This document shows, one piece after another, positions 61,901 through 64,000 of a stretch of DNA of 64,000 nucleotides (position 1 is the stretch's first letter; each line of letters begins with the position of its first letter). Origin of the DNA: Chryseobacterium camelliae (GTDB lineage Bacteria > Bacteroidota > Bacteroidia > Flavobacteriales > Weeksellaceae); NCBI RefSeq assembly GCF_030818575.1, contig NZ_JAUTAL010000001.1, forward strand, positions 3,906,001-3,970,000. The letters run 5' to 3'. Made by a program: the position numbers and the translations under genes. The notes beneath the pieces are model-generated. The model was not told where the DNA came from. It was given only the letters and a program-made list of their open reading frames with translations, and did no database searches.

Positions 61901-62601
61901 TGGTTGTATTCATTATACACATAATACGTATCAGCCATAAGATCTGTACCTGCACCTTTCCTGACAAGCACCACCTGCCCTTCTTTATTCTTGTACTGTA
62001 TCGAAGTATTCTGGTCTTCGTCAGTCAACGTATTTTTAATCAGCACTCCTGCAGGATAAGTCCCGTTTTCCGAGATCGCCGTTTCTGTCCTTCCTTCTGC
62101 CCATGCAGTGCTGACGGTATATTTTTTTACTTCACCGGCTGTATTGGTATTGTAGCCGGCTGTCGCAGGATGCGCCTGCCATTCCTGCCCGGGTGCGATG
62201 CTGCCTAAAACTCTTGAAAGCGGGGAGCTTTCCAGGATGGAGTGGGAAAACGGCCGGTTATCGCCATACACTGTCACGGCATTTGATTTTACGGCAGCCG
62301 TATCCTGAACGGCTCCGTTGAGGCTTGGCATCGGGACCGAATACCAGTTGTCTACTGATCTTCCATAGGCATCATAAGGAATATGCTGCACCATATCCTT
62401 ACCGGCAGGAGACGCTTTAATGGCTACCGATTGGAAAGGCCTCCCGAAGCTGTCGAAATACTGTACATTTTCAGCAGTTTTGGTACAATCTCCGTTAAGG
62501 CAGGTCTTGGTGTAAATATAATTTTCTGTTGCGGTAAGGCTGCCCTGCGCATGCAGGGCAACTGCCATCCATAGGGCAAATAAAGTTATGATCTTTTTCA
62601 T
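58930..62601 (-). CDS. DUF6443/RHS-repeat protein with variable C-terminal domain
   Basis: I start at the ATG at 62601, giving 1223 residues with a signal peptide MKKIITLFALWMAVALHAQG; the longer frame adds 30 unlike residues. The N-terminal ENYIYTKTCLNGDCTKTAEN and VQYFDSFGRPFQSVAIKASP region is DUF6443-like. YD repeats follow (YDTFGRIIITG, YEYDRLNRLKNAF), then the RHS core YQYKDHLGNARITYARNSEG and YNGKEIQETGMYDYGARFYM with DPLAEDMRRHSPYNYAFNNP and NFIDPDGMKP. The variable tip begins near residue 990. It contains NIYINAHGLVSERY (His about 1054) and NLIMGSCWSVRYDD (Cys about 1139), a pattern reminiscent of clan CD (caspase/CHAT) peptidases. The RHS shell encapsulates and delivers the tip to rivals. 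Confidence 0.86.
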   Translation of the reverse strand: MKKIITLFALWMAVALHAQGSLTATENYIYTKTCLNGDCTKTAENVQYFDSFGRPFQSVAIKASPAGKDMVQHIPYDAYGRSVDNWYSVPMPSLNGAVQDTAAVKSNAVTVYGDNRPFSHSILESSPLSRVLGSIAPGQEWQAHPATAGYNTNTAGEVKKYTVSTAWAEGRTETAISENGTYPAGVLIKNTLTDEDQNTSIQYKNKEGQVVLVRKGAGTDLMADTYYVYNEYNQLVCVIPPMAKDQPVSAAMLDTFCYQYRYDGWNRLVEKKLPGKGWEYMVYDKADRLIFTQDAVMRPTAKWLFTKYDTFGRIIITGIVSGGSRQEMQDMIGGNVITENRDNTGFAKSDGMKIYYTNAHFPYFDKAFSVNYYDTYPPGYPITTSQVMGQPLLPQAGPGVAVNTKTLPLASYLKNIENDNWTKNFTGYDMKGRPVIVYSINHLGGYTHVESLLDFSGVPQQTITRHKRLSTDGERVITETFLYDSQNRLLVHRHKVDNNTEEILAQHTYNELSQLTNKKVGGISAANPLQSIDYTYNIRGWMTKINDPDNLGNDLFGYALRYTNPINQNITPGRFSGNIAEVDWNNASENLLKRYNYEYDRLNRLKNAFYKEPSTGASNTFDEYLNYDLNGNITNLKRTAVPVSGQTATVVDNLDYQYSGNRLMKITENALNDTGYEGGNNYIDYDLNGNMVNMLDKGIQSIAYNYLSLPDSFSISQVNPLGMMTNFSLDYLYRADGVKIRKTYVAPGSRGQIGTTRMTDYLDGFQYSYNDASSPCFWCSTEVAYERQAFSNSETLRPAPSPWVLDFVATSEGFYSFTENRYIYQYKDHLGNARITYARNSEGNTEITDTNNYYAFGMNHIGGLTSLLGGYQNYKYNGKEIQETGMYDYGARFYMPDIGRWGVMDPLAEDMRRHSPYNYAFNNPVNFIDPDGMKPGRMGVFNETGHWDFDPNSTLMGSDFFGGSQYTPGLYSGNNYAMSFMYGGGGSGSTSNTATNIILNFLRGDKNGLGNFVNSDFEANGWHVIDAISLQDAMKKLTAYLGNTQADNIYINAHGLVSERYTFDENGDVIRDPSTGKYVMVGDTGFYTNIDTEKILGSDIQQYISDKSKLSSDKLNSINSFIGIVNYVKSGKNLIMGSCWSVRYDDLFGTGISSIVKSRDIFINRDYSSLWPNGGKIGFESFIKYNQTSQDKYINGWVWYKDGSAIQRNFNIIMTKYGVKTIK

Positions 62602-62696
62602 ACTTGTGTTTTTAAACAGTTGAGTACGCCTGCAGGAGTACATTGATCTATCGTTAATCTCTGAAGATCCATCTGATTTATATAACATCATCCAAC

Positions 62697-64000
62697 TTAA
62701 TTTTTATAATTATACTGGTACTCTTTGATCTTGCTGATCACAGTATTCCCTGAAGCATCTTTTTCTTCTCTTTTCATGATCTTCAGCCTTCCCGCTGCAT
62801 CATACTCATAAAGTTCCCGCAGCCCGTTGGGAGATGTCATCGTGGTAACGCCCACGAGGGGGTCATAGGTATAAGCGGTTATCCGGTAGCCTGTCATGGA
62901 AGCATCTTTACGCAGATTATCCAGGGCAGCAATGAGGCTGCCTTCGGCGGCCGAATTAAGGTTATCAGCGTCCGAAGCCTGCACTGCTGCTGTTACCAGC
63001 GGGCTGTCTTTTACAGCTGCAAACTGGGCACCTTCAATTTTAGCAATCACCTGAGTACCGTTATATCCATAAATGAACACTACAGGTTGCCCGGCATCTG
63101 AGGATATCTGCACAGGATTGTTCCCGGAATCATAGGCATCCATCTTCACTGCTTTTTTCAGGCTGCCGTCTGCAAGGTTGGCAGCCAGCACTGAGGTTGG
63201 GAGGAGAGAGAGGTTTTTATATTCGGTGATGGTCCTGGAAATGGTTTTTCCGTTTTTCTTCTCTTCCGTAATGACCGGTATACCCGTCATGTTGGCGGCT
63301 ACGAGATGAGCATAGTCCGGCAGTCCTGCGGCATAGGTTAAAAAACGCTCTGAAACTTCTCCGTCAGCAGTATTTTTAATGTAATAAGGCTGAAGATTAG
63401 AGTTGCTGATATGGGTCTCGGAAGCAGCCTGGAGAATTCCGCCTCCGGCATAATAAGCCTTGCTCACAGATCCTGTTTTTTTCAGATAAGCGGTTTTGGA
63501 TTTAATGTTGCTGCTGCTGCTGAAAATGTATTCTTCATCAAAATAATGATCCGGTTCATAGGTATAAAATTCTGAATTCAAAAGCGTATTCTGAACGTCA
63601 TAAATTTCTTTTTTCATCATCAGTCCCTGTTTGGTTACATTGTAATAAGGCCAGAAATACACTGGGTCTGATGCAGTTCCCCCCACCTGCTGCTTAGGAA
63701 AATCATCGGGATTGCCGAAAGTATATTTCGTATAGCCGAGACCTGTTTCAGATACTTTTACATTTCTGTACAAGGTATAGCTGTTTGATGCGCCTTCTTC
63801 ATTCACAAAACCATACCCACTTGAGCTGTTGGACATATCAAAAGCATCGTATTCGTAATGTATGGTCTTTTTGGGAACTGTGTCTCCGGTACCTGCATAG
63901 TACTTGATGGATTTCAGCCTTCGTCTGCCTGCTTTCAAAGCATTTCTGTACGGCTGAGGGCGGAATTTGGTTTCAATAACAGTATATGTTCCGACACCGC
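62697..64000 (-). CDS. RHS/YD-repeat-like protein, N-terminus outside the window
   Basis: The frame is open through the right edge, giving 433 codons to the stop. The apparent start at 63938 is a TTG inside the open frame, so it is an internal Leu. Residues are rich in Tyr, Gly and Asp with strands such as IHYEYDAFDMSNSSSGYGFV and VFIYGYNGTQVIAKIEGAQF. ITAYTYDPLVGVTTMTSPNG and YEYDAAGRLKIMKREE are a clear YD/RHS-type repeat at the end. Proteins of this kind usually precede DUF6443/RHS genes in Flavobacteriia. It lies 95 nt upstream of the RHS gene in the same direction. It may form part of the same shell or secretion complex; this is inference. Confidence 0.78.
   Translation of the reverse strand, partial: GVGTYTVIETKFRPQPYRNALKAGRRRLKSIKYYAGTGDTVPKKTIHYEYDAFDMSNSSSGYGFVNEEGASNSYTLYRNVKVSETGLGYTKYTFGNPDDFPKQQVGGTASDPVYFWPYYNVTKQGLMMKKEIYDVQNTLLNSEFYTYEPDHYFDEEYIFSSSSNIKSKTAYLKKTGSVSKAYYAGGGILQAASETHISNSNLQPYYIKNTADGEVSERFLTYAAGLPDYAHLVAANMTGIPVITEEKKNGKTISRTITEYKNLSLLPTSVLAANLADGSLKKAVKMDAYDSGNNPVQISSDAGQPVVFIYGYNGTQVIAKIEGAQFAAVKDSPLVTAAVQASDADNLNSAAEGSLIAALDNLRKDASMTGYRITAYTYDPLVGVTTMTSPNGLRELYEYDAAGRLKIMKREEKDASGNTVISKIKEYQYNYKN

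Noticed and set aside
62602..62691. Longer start for the RHS protein
   Set aside because: It would put 30 polar residues ahead of a clear signal peptide.

Overview
The window looks like a chromosomal segment of a Chryseobacterium-like flavobacterium (Bacteroidota). The evidence is an AT-rich genome, promoters of the Bacteroidota type (TTG, about 19-20 nt, TAnnTTTG), few Shine-Dalgarno sequences, two SusC/SusD pairs, a bacillithiol enzyme (BshC), a GYDIA-type GHMP kinase, a Porin_10-type barrel and DUF6443/RHS proteins. All family assignments were made by reading the translations, without database searches.

From 1 to 18.7 kb the minus strand carries a surface-polysaccharide cluster. Its promoter-proximal end makes precursors (ugd, rfbB, rfbA), followed by a Wzm/Wzt-type ABC exporter. 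Then come about ten glycosyltransferase or sugar-modification genes, an asparagine synthase, a methyltransferase and a short epimerase-like protein. One GT-D-type glycosyltransferase is split by a frameshift. The last gene runs off the left edge.

From 18.8 to 42 kb the plus strand holds housekeeping and envelope genes: rimP-nusA-infB behind a structured leader, two SusC/SusD pairs that share a promoter layout and a Fur-box-like palindrome, a porin, bshC, a LysM plus periplasmic-binding-fold protein, fabD, a GHMP kinase and pckA. Next come aroQ and a membrane-linked AraC regulator on the minus strand, then a secreted repeat-rich protein.

From 45.5 to 53.6 kb lies a metal-handling region. A Fur-family regulator precedes a Zn/Cd-type P1B ATPase. 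After them come a small membrane protein with a CxGKCYL motif, a YHS lipoprotein, Sco1, an exported superoxide dismutase, a paralogue of the CxGKCYL protein, an MbnP-like copper protein, an MbnH-like dihaem peroxidase and an outer-membrane barrel with a CDACGC motif. I read this as an envelope copper and redox module.

From 53.7 kb to the right edge is an accessory region: a broken IS1-family transposase and then an RHS polymorphic-toxin locus. The complete RHS protein ends in a variable domain with a His-Gly...Cys pattern, and an overlapping secreted partner follows it. Downstream sit a displaced RHS tip with an ADP-ribosyltransferase-like toxin, its likely immunity gene, a decayed toxin fragment, further orphan immunity-like genes and repeated hairpin units that look like cassette boundaries. 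This region and the CxGKCYL/MbnP module are the best candidates for under-described biology. I saw no tRNA, rRNA or CRISPR array.
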